NCBI GenBank assembly: GCA_949440065.1
Contig: CASRZP010000053.1
Coordinates: forward strand, 1-9,417
Source: an uncultured Bacilli bacterium
GTDB lineage: Bacteria > Bacillota_I > Bacilli_A > RF39 > UBA660
Direction: 5' to 3'
Length of the DNA: 9,417 nt
The position numbers and the translations under genes are program-made. This document shows, one piece after another, positions 1 through 6,408 of the stretch (position 1 is its first letter; each line of letters begins with the position of its first letter). The notes beneath the pieces were generated by a model. The model searched no databases, was not told the DNA's origin, and saw only the letters and a list, made by a program, of their open reading frames with translations.

Positions 1-1598
1 GAAGCGATGTCTTCGTTACTCTTGGTATGTACTGGCAATTACACTTAGCCTATGATGATAACAAAACATTTGATGATGTGGACTCTATCTTTGCTAAAAT
101 TAACCGTTTAAGTAGAAGAAATACTTTAACGGAATATACAAAAGATGAGTTGTTAATTATCCTTGCTAGTCAAGCAGCAGGATACGATTTAACAGAGTAC
201 TTTATCAAATGGGGACTAACACCTAGTAGTAAAGCACTAGAATATATTGCTAGCCTAAACTTAGAAAAAGAAACACGCCCAATTTGGTATTTAAATGATG
301 ATGCTAGACGTTATCGCTTAAATAATGGTGATGAAATGGCTATTGATACAACCATAAGTGCTAATCTTACCATGGCAGATAGTCAAAATAAACGTTACAC
401 GTTAACCTTTGATGTTAATAAGAGTAACGATACCATTTTAGGATATGAAATCAAACGTAATGGTGTAGTTATCATGTTTACAACAGCCAATGAATTTACC
501 GATATTATAGGTTCAATGAACAATCAAGCCATTACCTATGAAGTAACAGCATACGATAAATATCTAAACAAAACAAACACTTATATCTTAGATGAAGTAA
601 AAGTATCTCACGATGGAAGTATCAAAAAAGATCACTTTACTATTACATCAAATTATAAAGAAACAAATGAAGTAGTCGATATGGAAGATCCTGATATGGA
701 TACGACTAAACTTAAAGTAAATCAATTGATAGATAACCATTTTGATACTATCTTTAATGGAACAGTTAAGATTAACGAAAAAGATAAAACAAATCCATAT
801 ATCATTATTGATTTAAATCAAAAATTAGATGTTTCTGGTATTAAATATCAGGCTGCCGTAGAAAATGCTAAATTATTAGAAAATACGATTCAAAAATATA
901 ATATCTACGTTAGTAAAGATCGTGAAAATTGGGTTTTAGCGAAAATAGGAACATTTAAATTAAATAAAGATAATCAATATACGAATACGGTTTACTTTGA
1001 TAAAGAAGGAACCACAGGTGGAGATCAATTATGGACTTATAGTGATATTTCTTATATCAAGATTGAAGCTATAGGAAATAAAGGCATATCAGGTAGTGAA
1101 ATAGATATTATTGCTCCTCCTGGAGATAATGTAGAAATGTCTAAAGATACCATTGGTATTTTAGAAAATGATTATCATTACTTAGATAGCAATGGAAATG
1201 ATGCTGTAATTTCTAAAGGTTCCGTTGTATTTAAAGGTGAGTATCGAGGACATCCTGCATTTAATGCAATGTTATTAGTAGATGCTAATTATAATAGTAG
1301 TACTGAAGACATAACAGAAAGCGTATTTAGTGGAGAAAACTTCTTATTTGCTAAACTAAATAGTAATCATGAAGTAAACGAAATTGCATCAGGTTATTGG
1401 TTCTATGTAGTAACCCAGGAACAATATCAGTTAATGCAAGGTAAAAGTATTCGTGCTGAGTTATATCGCGTAGATGATGCCTTAACGAATGAAGGACAAA
1501 GATTAACTAGTACTTCACTTGCTATTTATGATTTACCAAATTTAGAAGATTTGCCTTCAATGCAAATTGTAGATACGACTAAAGGAGAAGCAAGATGA
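1..1598 (+). CDS. M60-like (enhancin-type) surface metallopeptidase, C-terminal part, 5' end outside window
   Basis: The reading frame is open to the left edge (first full codon at 3), so the Met at 27 is internal and this is the last ~531 residues of a larger protein. The first ~110 residues (VTLGMYWQLHLAYDD, then helices ending near FIKWGLTPS) resemble the end of the M60/enhancin peptidase domain; the HExxH catalytic part would lie upstream and is not seen. Next come a fibronectin-III-like stretch (~130-205) and a discoidin/CBM32-like beta domain (~240-365: DNHFDTIFNGT, PYIIIDLNQKLDVSGIKYQ, YNIYVSKDRENW, YIKIEAIG). A last beta-rich domain (~400-520, with GEYRGHPAFNAMLLV and RAELYRVDD) is familiar from large Firmicutes M60 proteins. 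M60 enzymes cut mucin-type glycoproteins; secretion, substrate and adhesive role are inferred. No C-terminal anchor is present, and the stop overlaps the next gene by 4 nt (ATGA). Family call fairly sure, domain limits rough. Confidence 0.72.
   Translation, partial: SDVFVTLGMYWQLHLAYDDNKTFDDVDSIFAKINRLSRRNTLTEYTKDELLIILASQAAGYDLTEYFIKWGLTPSSKALEYIASLNLEKETRPIWYLNDDARRYRLNNGDEMAIDTTISANLTMADSQNKRYTLTFDVNKSNDTILGYEIKRNGVVIMFTTANEFTDIIGSMNNQAITYEVTAYDKYLNKTNTYILDEVKVSHDGSIKKDHFTITSNYKETNEVVDMEDPDMDTTKLKVNQLIDNHFDTIFNGTVKINEKDKTNPYIIIDLNQKLDVSGIKYQAAVENAKLLENTIQKYNIYVSKDRENWVLAKIGTFKLNKDNQYTNTVYFDKEGTTGGDQLWTYSDISYIKIEAIGNKGISGSEIDIIAPPGDNVEMSKDTIGILENDYHYLDSNGNDAVISKGSVVFKGEYRGHPAFNAMLLVDANYNSSTEDITESVFSGENFLFAKLNSNHEVNEIASGYWFYVVTQEQYQLMQGKSIRAELYRVDDALTNEGQRLTSTSLAIYDLPNLEDLPSMQIVDTTKGEAR
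1581..1587 (+). promoter_or_regulatory. Ribosome binding site of the cohesin-like gene
   Basis: AAAGGAG lies 7 nt before the ATG at 1595 and sits inside the 3' end of the metallopeptidase gene. It fixes the downstream start and points to coupled translation through the ATGA overlap. Confidence 0.75.
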
Positions 1599-2428
1599 AG
1601 ATAAAGAAGATAATATTAATACTTGTAGTTGCTGTAGCACTATTCCTTAATGGGGCGATAACTGCTATGGCTTCTACCTTACATTGTGAATCTAAGGCTA
1701 ATGGTGAAGTAGAAATTAAATTATCTATTGACACTGGATACATTAATGCTTTAGATACTACTGTTGAATTAAGCGGAGATGTTAAGTTAGAACAAATCAT
1801 TTGGGATGAGTCATTATCTAATGAATATGTCAAAAAATATACTTACCAAGGAAATACCATTAGAATTTATATTGCAACAGGAGATATTAGTAAAAACTTA
1901 GTGAGCAGTGATGGTACTGTACATATTGGAACACTTAAAGTAAAAGCAGATAAGGATAATACTTCTTACGATATAAAAATGACCAAGTTAAATATTGCCA
2001 ATATGGACTATCAATCAACAAAAGTAGATAATGTTATAACAGGAGAGCATCAAGCATTTGTGTATAAGGTAGTACCTGTAGTGGATGATGATAAAAATGA
2101 TAATCCCCAAACACCGTCTACCGATAAAGAAGAAAAACCATCTAATTCATCAGGAAATTTACCATCTATACAAAATCCATCTAATGATAACGATACATCA
2201 AATAAAGATGATAAAACAGATAATGATAATAAACAAGACGAAGACTCTACCATAAAACCTGGGGAAGATTCATCTAATTTAAATAAGCCATCAAATAAAG
2301 ATGATAATCAATATTCTAATACGGTAGTAGATGAAGAATCTAATGGAATTTTCCCTATGGTTATCGGTGGTACTTTAGCAGTAGTGATCATCGGTGGTGT
2401 AATTTTCTATCTTTGTAAGAAAATCTAG
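1595..2428 (+). CDS. Membrane-anchored surface protein with cohesin-like domain and acidic linker
   Basis: The 277-residue protein has a clear signal peptide (residues 1-26, MKIKK then a hydrophobic core, cleavage likely after AMA). A beta-rich domain follows (~28-155) whose pattern (VEIKLSIDTG, then GTVHIGTLKVKA, then YDIKMTKLNIANMD) resembles cohesin/CBM-type folds. Then comes a ~90-residue low-complexity linker rich in Asp, Asn, Ser, Pro and Lys (~163-248). One membrane helix (~252-272) ends in a KKI tail. There is no LPXTG, so it is held by the helix and not by sortase. The ATG overlaps the metallopeptidase stop by 4 nt and has a strong AAAGGAG, so the two are made together. A role as a wall-spanning stalk or docking partner for the peptidase is inference. 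The cohesin resemblance rests on pattern only. Confidence 0.68.
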   Translation: MKIKKIILILVVAVALFLNGAITAMASTLHCESKANGEVEIKLSIDTGYINALDTTVELSGDVKLEQIIWDESLSNEYVKKYTYQGNTIRIYIATGDISKNLVSSDGTVHIGTLKVKADKDNTSYDIKMTKLNIANMDYQSTKVDNVITGEHQAFVYKVVPVVDDDKNDNPQTPSTDKEEKPSNSSGNLPSIQNPSNDNDTSNKDDKTDNDNKQDEDSTIKPGEDSSNLNKPSNKDDNQYSNTVVDEESNGIFPMVIGGTLAVVIIGGVIFYLCKKI

Positions 2429-2446
2429 AGATTAAGTTACTATAGC

Positions 2447-2486
2447 AAAAAGGCGAGAGAAAATATAAATCTTCGTCTTTTTCTAT
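2447..2486 (+). terminator. Rho-independent terminator after the surface operon
   Basis: The arms AAAAAGGCGAGA (2447-2458) and TCTTCGTCTTTTT (2470-2482) pair with one G-U and one bulge around an 11-nt AT-rich loop. A T-rich run follows. The A-rich left arm could also let it act on the opposite strand. Confidence 0.7.
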
Positions 2487-2532
2487 TTCTTTTTCTTTAT
2501 TTCTTTGCTACACTAAAAAAGGTGAAGAAAAG

Positions 2533-3561
2533 ATGCAAGAAGATTTTCCTACTAAGAAATTATTAATGTGGTATCAAGAAAATAAGAAAGAACTACCTTG
2601 GCGTGTAGATAAAGATCCGTATCATGTGTGGATATCTGAAATTATGTTACAACAAACAAGAATTGAAGCAGTTAAGTCATATTATCTTCGTTTTATGGAA
2701 AAATTACCTACTATAGAAGCATTAACCAATGTTCCCTTAGATGAATTATTTAAGCTTTGGGAAGGTTTAGGGTATTATCATCGTGCCAAAAATTTAAAAA
2801 AAGCAGCTATCATGATTATGGAAAAATATCATGGAGAATTTCCTAGGACGTATGATTTAATTTTATCTCTTCCTGGAATAGGTGAGTACACCTCAGGTGC
2901 CATTGGCTCTATTTGTTTTAATTTGCCTGTTTTAGCCATTGATGGTAATGTGTTACGTGTGTATTCTAGAATGTATTTTAGTATAGAAGCTGTAGATGAT
3001 ATTAAAGTGAAAAGAAAAATAGAAAAACATCTTTTACAAATTCTACCAAAGGAAAGTGGAGATTTTAATCAGGCCTTGATGGAGTTAGGAGAAAATATTT
3101 GCTTACCTAAAGGAATGCCACGTTGTGATATTTGTCCTATAGCGTCGTTTTGTCAAGCGTATTCTTTAAATAGAATGTTGGAAGTACCGAAAAAAGTAAA
3201 AAAAATGGTGAAAAAAATAGAAAATTATACAGCGTTTATCTTTTCTTATCAAGATTTGTATGCGATAGAAAAAAGAAAAAGTGAAGGACTACTTAGTGGC
3301 TTATGGCAATTTCCTAATGTTGAAGGAAATTTATCATTAGATGAAGCGAAAAAGTATGTAGGAATAGATAATGTGTTAAGTGTTAAGGAATTATTTTCTT
3401 ATCAACATGTGTTTACTCATCGTATTTGGCAAGTGCAAGTTTACTTTGTATCATTAAAAAAGAAGACGTCTTTTACTTGGGTAGATAAATCTTCCATAAA
3501 AAATTCATATGCAATTCCTAGTGCCTTTAAAAAAATCGTCGATTGGATAGAAAAAAATTAA
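2533..3561 (+). CDS. mutY: A/G-specific adenine glycosylase MutY
   Basis: MutY removes adenine mispaired with 8-oxoguanine in base excision repair. The 342-residue length is normal. The N-terminal catalytic domain has LPWR (21-24), SEIMLQQT (35-42) with the conserved Glu36, a helix-hairpin-helix LPGIGEYT (113-120) and the catalytic Asp137 in AIDGNV. An iron-sulfur cluster loop follows with Cys190, 198, 201 and 207, spaced C-x7-C-x2-C-x5-C. The C-terminal NUDIX-like domain (~230-340) contains GLLSGLWQFP and, at 294-296, FTH where the 8-oxoG-sensing loop is usually FSH. GGTG-type ribosome binding sequence lies just before the ATG at 2533. It follows the terminator of the surface operon and converges with the phosphodiesterase gene at zero distance, so it is probably transcribed alone. 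Confidence 0.95.
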   Translation: MQEDFPTKKLLMWYQENKKELPWRVDKDPYHVWISEIMLQQTRIEAVKSYYLRFMEKLPTIEALTNVPLDELFKLWEGLGYYHRAKNLKKAAIMIMEKYHGEFPRTYDLILSLPGIGEYTSGAIGSICFNLPVLAIDGNVLRVYSRMYFSIEAVDDIKVKRKIEKHLLQILPKESGDFNQALMELGENICLPKGMPRCDICPIASFCQAYSLNRMLEVPKKVKKMVKKIENYTAFIFSYQDLYAIEKRKSEGLLSGLWQFPNVEGNLSLDEAKKYVGIDNVLSVKELFSYQHVFTHRIWQVQVYFVSLKKKTSFTWVDKSSIKNSYAIPSAFKKIVDWIEKN

Positions 3562-4284
3562 TTATTGCTTACCAATTTTCTCACAGATAAAGCTATCAGC
3601 ATATCTTTTAGCTTGTTTTAATTCTTTTTCACTACGAATAGTGTAGGCTAAAACAGGTAGCCCTTTTTGTTGGTAATGCCTTAGAATTTTATTGGATAGA
3701 AATGATTGCTCTACACATAAAAAATGAGGTTTTGTTAAGCCATTATAAATCATACTTTGCATGAACCATTTCTTATAAAAGGGTTGTCCTTGATAACTGC
3801 TTATTAATTGTCCTCGTAAAATATTAGGACATTTCTTTTTTAAGTAAAGTAATACTTTAGGATGAAAAGATTGTATCACAAATGGATGATGGTATTCTTC
3901 TAGTAAAGAAATTATTTGATTGATGTGCTTCATACAGTTCTTGTTATATTTTATCTCTAATACAAGAAGAACTTTTCCATCAATGTGTTTTAATACTTCT
4001 TCTAAAGTAGGAATCTTTTCTTTAGTATCTAATAAAGTAAGATTAGTAATAGAAGCTAAGTTACAATCTTCTACATTTTTATTTACATTGGTAAGGCGAA
4101 AAAGATTATCATCATGAAAAACAATGGGGGTACCATCTTTTAAAAGTTGAATATCTAGTTCGATAGGAAATTTGTATTTAATTGCCATATCAAATGCTGA
4201 GATAGAGTTTTCAGGTATTCCTTTTTTGATTTGATGTAGTCCACGATGGGCGATAACTAATCCTTTTAATTGTTCTACTTTCAC
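3562..4284 (-). CDS. Glycerophosphodiester phosphodiesterase (GDPD family)
   Basis: This enzyme hydrolyses glycerophosphodiesters to sn-glycerol 3-phosphate and an alcohol, feeding phospholipid recycling. Numbered from the GTG at 4284 (240 residues), it has HRG at 13-15, PENSISAF (24-31), ELDIQ with the metal ligands Glu42 and Asp44, FHDD with His57, and a later LEIK strand with a probable third metal-binding Glu. These cover the catalytic set of the family. No signal peptide or membrane helix is seen, so it is probably the cytosolic, UgpQ-like type. The frame can be extended to a GTG at 4291-4293, but that codon lies inside the AGGTGA ribosome binding sequence, so I chose the GTG at 4282-4284. 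The stop abuts the stop of mutY with no spacer. It has its own promoter. Confidence 0.92.
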   Translation of the reverse strand: MKVEQLKGLVIAHRGLHQIKKGIPENSISAFDMAIKYKFPIELDIQLLKDGTPIVFHDDNLFRLTNVNKNVEDCNLASITNLTLLDTKEKIPTLEEVLKHIDGKVLLVLEIKYNKNCMKHINQIISLLEEYHHPFVIQSFHPKVLLYLKKKCPNILRGQLISSYQGQPFYKKWFMQSMIYNGLTKPHFLCVEQSFLSNKILRHYQQKGLPVLAYTIRSEKELKQAKRYADSFICEKIGKQ

Positions 4285-4288
4285 TTGT

Positions 4289-4297
4289 ATCACCTCG
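4289..4297 (-). promoter_or_regulatory. Ribosome binding site that decides the phosphodiesterase start
   Basis: Read on the minus strand this is CGAGGTGAT, a strong match to the 16S rRNA tail, about 5 nt before the GTG at 4284. The upstream GTG (4293-4291) is part of this motif and so is unlikely to be the start. Confidence 0.7.
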
Positions 4298-4307
4298 ATT
4301 GCCTTGT

Positions 4308-4335
4308 ATTATATCACTTTTTTTCCATAAGTAAA
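4308..4335 (-). promoter_or_regulatory. Sigma-A promoter of the phosphodiesterase gene
   Basis: On the minus strand a perfect -10 TATAAT (4313-4308) is preceded by TTTACT (4335-4330), four of six matches to the -35 consensus, with a 16-bp spacer. The start site would be near 4301, giving a short leader that includes the ribosome binding site. Confidence 0.6.
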
Positions 4336-4388
4336 ATAAGTAATGATAAAAACTCATGAATTGCAGTATTTTTCATATGAAAGGGTAG

Positions 4389-4417
4389 ATTTTTTATGTT
4401 TTCTATGTTAATATGAT
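4389..4417 (+). promoter_or_regulatory. Possible promoter of the tRNA gene
   Basis: A -10-like TATGAT (4412-4417) lies 16 nt before the first base of the tRNA. The region 17 nt upstream is only a T-run (ATTTTT), a poor -35. Supported mainly by position. Confidence 0.35.
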
Positions 4418-4433
4418 TATGGAAATGAATTTT

Positions 4434-4507
4434 GCTGATTTAGTTTAGTGGTAAAACAGATGCATGGTAAGCATCAGAGGACTGTTCAATTCAGTCATTC
4501 AGCACCA
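4434..4507 (+). tRNA. tRNA-Thr (anticodon GGT), structurally atypical
   Basis: A full cloverleaf can be drawn. The acceptor stem is GCTGATT/ATTCAGC with a U6-U67 mismatch. The D stem is GTTT/AAAC with a 7-base loop. The anticodon stem is GATGC/GCATC around the loop ATGGTAA, anticodon GGT at 4466-4468. The variable loop is AGAG, and the T stem GACTG/CAGTC carries the canonical loop TTCAATT. Discriminator A and an encoded CCA (4505-4507) follow. G1-C72, C2-G71, G35 and U36, the known threonine identity elements, are present, and the acceptor end resembles tRNA-Thr(GGT) of other bacteria, whereas the D arm looks like tRNA-Gly. Odd points are U6-U67, A32 and G at position 48 where C or U is usual. 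It should read ACC and ACU. It may be functional or starting to decay. Confidence 0.82.
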
Positions 4508-4543
4508 TTGGGAAATCTGTTCTAACTTTTTAGGACTTTATAT

Positions 4544-4583
4544 AAAAAAGTATCAATTTCAAATAAGAAGTTGGTACTTTTTA
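4544..4583 (+). terminator. Rho-independent terminator after the tRNA
   Basis: AAAAAGTATCAA (4545-4556) pairs with TTGGTACTTTTT (4571-4582) along 12 positions with a single U-G pair, around a 14-nt loop. The right arm ends in the T-run. It lies 37 nt after the CCA. Confidence 0.75.
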
Positions 4584-4972
4584 ATTGTTTAAGAAAGAAT
4601 AGGTTTAATAAGGAATCCAAATTAGAAGAAGTTTGAAATAAAGTTTTATCATTAGATGATGCAAAATATTCTAGTGATAATGGAACAAGAAAAGAAAAAT
4701 CTAGAATAGATTATATTGTTGCTCCTAATAACTCATACGAAAGCACAAAGAATATGTCATTTAGTTCAGATATGATGAAGGTATTATCAACATTATCTAA
4801 AGAAGATTTATCACTTATTATGTTAAAATATCAAGAAAATTATAATGATGATGAATTAGCAGAATATTTTCATGTAAGTATAGATGAAATTAAAGAAAAA
4901 GAATATTCCATTTTATTGATGTTAAAAAACAACGAAAGCATTAAAAAAATGAAAAAATTAAGAAGAAGTTAA
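4583..4972 (+). pseudogene. Remnant of a sigma-70-family factor gene (region 3/4 end)
   Basis: The last 72 codons (ATG 4754 to TAA 4972) read like sigma-70 region 4: LSKEDLSLIMLKYQ is the first helix, and YNDDELAEYFHVSIDEIKEK fits its helix-turn-helix. The same frame continues upstream of that ATG without a break to 4637. It gives a sigma-like linker (VLSLDDAKYSSDNG, then SRIDYIVAPNNSYES), stops at one TGA (4634-4636), and stays open again for about 17 codons (KESKLEEV before the TGA). A TGG-to-TGA change fits that site. There is no ribosome binding site before 4754, and regions 2 and most of 3 are missing because the tRNA terminator lies there. I read it as a 5'-truncated, nonsense-bearing remnant. 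A short independent DNA-binding protein from 4754 is possible but not supported by a start signal. Confidence 0.5.
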
Positions 4973-4997
4973 AAATTTATTTTCATAGGTTATAATG

Positions 4998-5016
4998 TTT
5001 AGCAATTTATGCTAAA
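4998..5016. repeat. Small perfect inverted repeat in the intergenic region
   Basis: TTTAGCA (4998-5004) and TGCTAAA (5010-5016) flank a 5-base loop. No T-run follows, so it is not a standard terminator. A TATAAT lies directly upstream (4991-4996). It may be an operator or simply the remains of older sequence. Confidence 0.4.
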
Positions 5017-5067
5017 TATTGAGCAAGCGAAAAATTTGATATAAGTTGATTGGACTAAATTTCTGAC

Positions 5068-5107
5068 GAAAAAGATATAAGGGAAAGGAATGTTTCTCTT
5101 TTTCTAT
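5068..5107 (+). terminator. Weak hairpin with T-rich tail before the GntR operon
   Basis: GGGAAA (5081-5086) pairs with TTTCTC (5093-5098) with one G-U and a 6-base loop, followed by TTTTTCTATTT. An alternative outer stem pairs GAAAAAGA (5068-5075) with TCTTTTTC (5097-5104). It would separate the decayed sigma region from the operon promoter at 5121. The rest of 4973-5120 shows no coding potential that I can support. Confidence 0.4.
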
Positions 5108-5120
5108 TTGTAAAAAGGTA

Positions 5121-5149
5121 TTGACAACTGTACATTAACTGTATATAAT
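5121..5149 (+). promoter_or_regulatory. Perfect-consensus sigma-A promoter of the GntR/ABC operon
   Basis: TTGACA (5121-5126), a 17-bp spacer and TATAAT (5144-5149) match the consensus at every position. The start site would be near 5156, leaving a leader of under 20 nt that begins just before GAGGTG. So strong a promoter on a repressor gene suggests it is normally held down by its own product. Confidence 0.88.
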
Positions 5150-5160
5150 CGATATATACA
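5126..5160. promoter_or_regulatory. Probable autoregulatory operator for the GntR repressor
   Basis: A perfect inverted repeat TGTATATA (5140-5147) / TATATACA (5153-5160) with a 5-base centre covers the -10 and the start site. The left arm is also part of a direct repeat AACTGTA at 5126-5132 and 5137-5143, 11 bp apart, within the promoter spacer. GntR-family operators commonly have GT...AC-ended half sites, as here. Binding would block RNA polymerase. The link to the adjacent repressor is inferred from position. Confidence 0.65.
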
Positions 5161-5173
5161 AGTGAGGTGACTT

Positions 5174-5551
5174 ATGGAAATCATTATTAGTAATTCTAGT
5201 GATGTTCCTATATATGAACAAATAAAAGAACAAATTAAATCACAAATTATAACAGGTAAACTTTCATCTGGAGAATTATTGCCATCGATTAGAAATCTTG
5301 CTAAAGATTTAAGATGTAGTGTGATTACTACCAAAAATGCTTATGAAGCCTTAGTAAATGAAGGATATGTGAAAACCATCCCAGCAAAAGGATTTTATGT
5401 AGCAGAAGTCAATCGACAATTAGCATACGAAGAGCAATTAAATAAAATTGAGACCTTACTAGATAATGCTGTAAAAATAGCTAAAGCAAATCATATGGAA
5501 AGAAAAACTATTGATGAAATGCTTAATATATTATACGAGGAGGAATTATAA
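5174..5551 (+). CDS. GntR-family transcriptional regulator, YtrA type
   Basis: This 125-residue DNA-binding repressor has an N-terminal winged helix (~10-78) with the family landmarks PIYEQI (12-17), LPSIRNLA (36-43), TTKNAYEALVNEGYV (52-66) and GFYV (73-76). A short helical tail (~84-123) follows, as expected of the YtrA subfamily, which lacks a large ligand domain. GAGGTGA lies just before the ATG. It is first in an operon with an ABC ATPase and a permease; its TAA shares one base with the ATPase ATG. In this subfamily the regulator usually represses its own transporter operon until cell-envelope or antibiotic stress. Here that is inferred from the gene order and from the operator overlapping the promoter. 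Confidence 0.93.
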   Translation: MEIIISNSSDVPIYEQIKEQIKSQIITGKLSSGELLPSIRNLAKDLRCSVITTKNAYEALVNEGYVKTIPAKGFYVAEVNRQLAYEEQLNKIETLLDNAVKIAKANHMERKTIDEMLNILYEEEL

Positions 5552-6408
5552 TGGAAAACATTATAGAAGTTAAAAACTTATCAAAAAAATATCAGGATTT
5601 TGAATTAAAAGACATTAGTTTTGAAATACCAAAAGGAATGATTATGGGATTCATTGGGGAAAACGGAGCAGGGAAAACTACCACAATTAAAGCCATATTA
5701 AATACGATAAAAAAGGATCAAGGAGAAATTAAAATATTTGGTCTAGACAATAAAATAGGTGAAGAAAAAATTAAAGAAGATATTGGTGTAGTATTAGATG
5801 ATGCATTTTTTCCTGAGATTTTACTTCCTAATGATATTAATAGTATTATGAAAGATGTTTATCAAAACTGGGATTCATCTTTGTATTTTAAATATTTAAA
5901 TGATTTTTCCCTACCAAAAAATAAACCGATGAAAACATTTTCTAAAGGAATGAGAAAAAAATTAGAAATAGCTACTTGCCTAGCTCATCATCCTAAATTA
6001 TTAATTTTAGATGAACCAACGAGTGGATTAGATCCTGTGGCACGAAGTGAAGTTATTGATATTTTTCAGGATTTTATTCAAAATGAGGAATGCTCTATTC
6101 TACTTTCTAGTCATATTACTAGTGACTTAGAACATATTGCTGATTATATTACATTTATTCATCAAGGAGAAATTTTATTAACCAAAACCAAAGATGAATT
6201 GATGGAGCAATATGGAATAGTCAAATGTAGTGAAGAAGATTTTCAAAAGATTAGTGCGAAGGATAGAATAAGGTATAAGAAAAATAAATATGACTATGAA
6301 ATTTTAGTGGAAAATAGGAAAGAATTTAGTAAAAAATATCACATGGATGTTATTGATAGAATAACACTTGAAGATTTGATGGTATTTATGATAAAGGGAG
6401 TGAAATAA
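5551..6408 (+). CDS. ABC transporter ATP-binding protein (YtrB/BcrA-like)
   Basis: This 285-residue ATPase would power the membrane partner encoded next. It has Walker A GENGAGKTT (36-44), the signature FSKGM (130-134) in place of LSGGQ, Walker B with LILDEPTSGLDP (151-162) and catalytic Glu155, and the switch His188 in SSHIT. Where the Q-loop Gln is expected the sequence reads GVVLDDAFF (79-87), a form I associate with GntR-linked ABC families. The C-terminal ~75 residues form the small accessory domain. AGGAGG precedes the ATG, which shares one base with the stop of the repressor gene (TAATG). The substrate is unknown; relatives act in antibiotic or bacteriocin resistance and envelope stress. 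Confidence 0.93.
   Translation: MENIIEVKNLSKKYQDFELKDISFEIPKGMIMGFIGENGAGKTTTIKAILNTIKKDQGEIKIFGLDNKIGEEKIKEDIGVVLDDAFFPEILLPNDINSIMKDVYQNWDSSLYFKYLNDFSLPKNKPMKTFSKGMRKKLEIATCLAHHPKLLILDEPTSGLDPVARSEVIDIFQDFIQNEECSILLSSHITSDLEHIADYITFIHQGEILLTKTKDELMEQYGIVKCSEEDFQKISAKDRIRYKKNKYDYEILVENRKEFSKKYHMDVIDRITLEDLMVFMIKGVK

Noticed and set aside
1579..1833. Minus-strand 84-codon open frame
   Set aside because: It lies antisense to the start of the cohesin-like gene, which has a signal peptide and a strong ribosome binding site. The antisense product has no recognisable features.
2050..2253. Minus-strand 67-codon open frame rich in Ser and Leu
   Set aside because: It is the reverse reading of the Asp/Asn/Ser linker and merely mirrors its low-complexity codons.
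2506..2514. Extended -10-like TGCTACACT before mutY
   Set aside because: There is no -35, and the start site it predicts (about 2521) would fall within the ribosome binding sequence at 2518-2524.
3920..4117. Plus-strand 65-codon open frame
   Set aside because: It is antisense to the catalytic core of the phosphodiesterase gene, which has clear family motifs.
4434..4507. tRNA 3' end as an attachment site of an integrated element
   Set aside because: I see no second copy of the tRNA 3' end, and no integrase or phage genes in the window.
4583..4636. Use of TGA as tryptophan (Mycoplasma code) to rescue the sigma-like frame
   Set aside because: TGA ends the metallopeptidase at 1596-1598 in an ATGA overlap, and tryptophan is written TGG in the clear genes, so the standard code fits better.
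5104..5334. Minus-strand 76-codon open frame
   Set aside because: It overlaps the consensus promoter and the winged-helix part of the GntR gene, both well supported on the plus strand.
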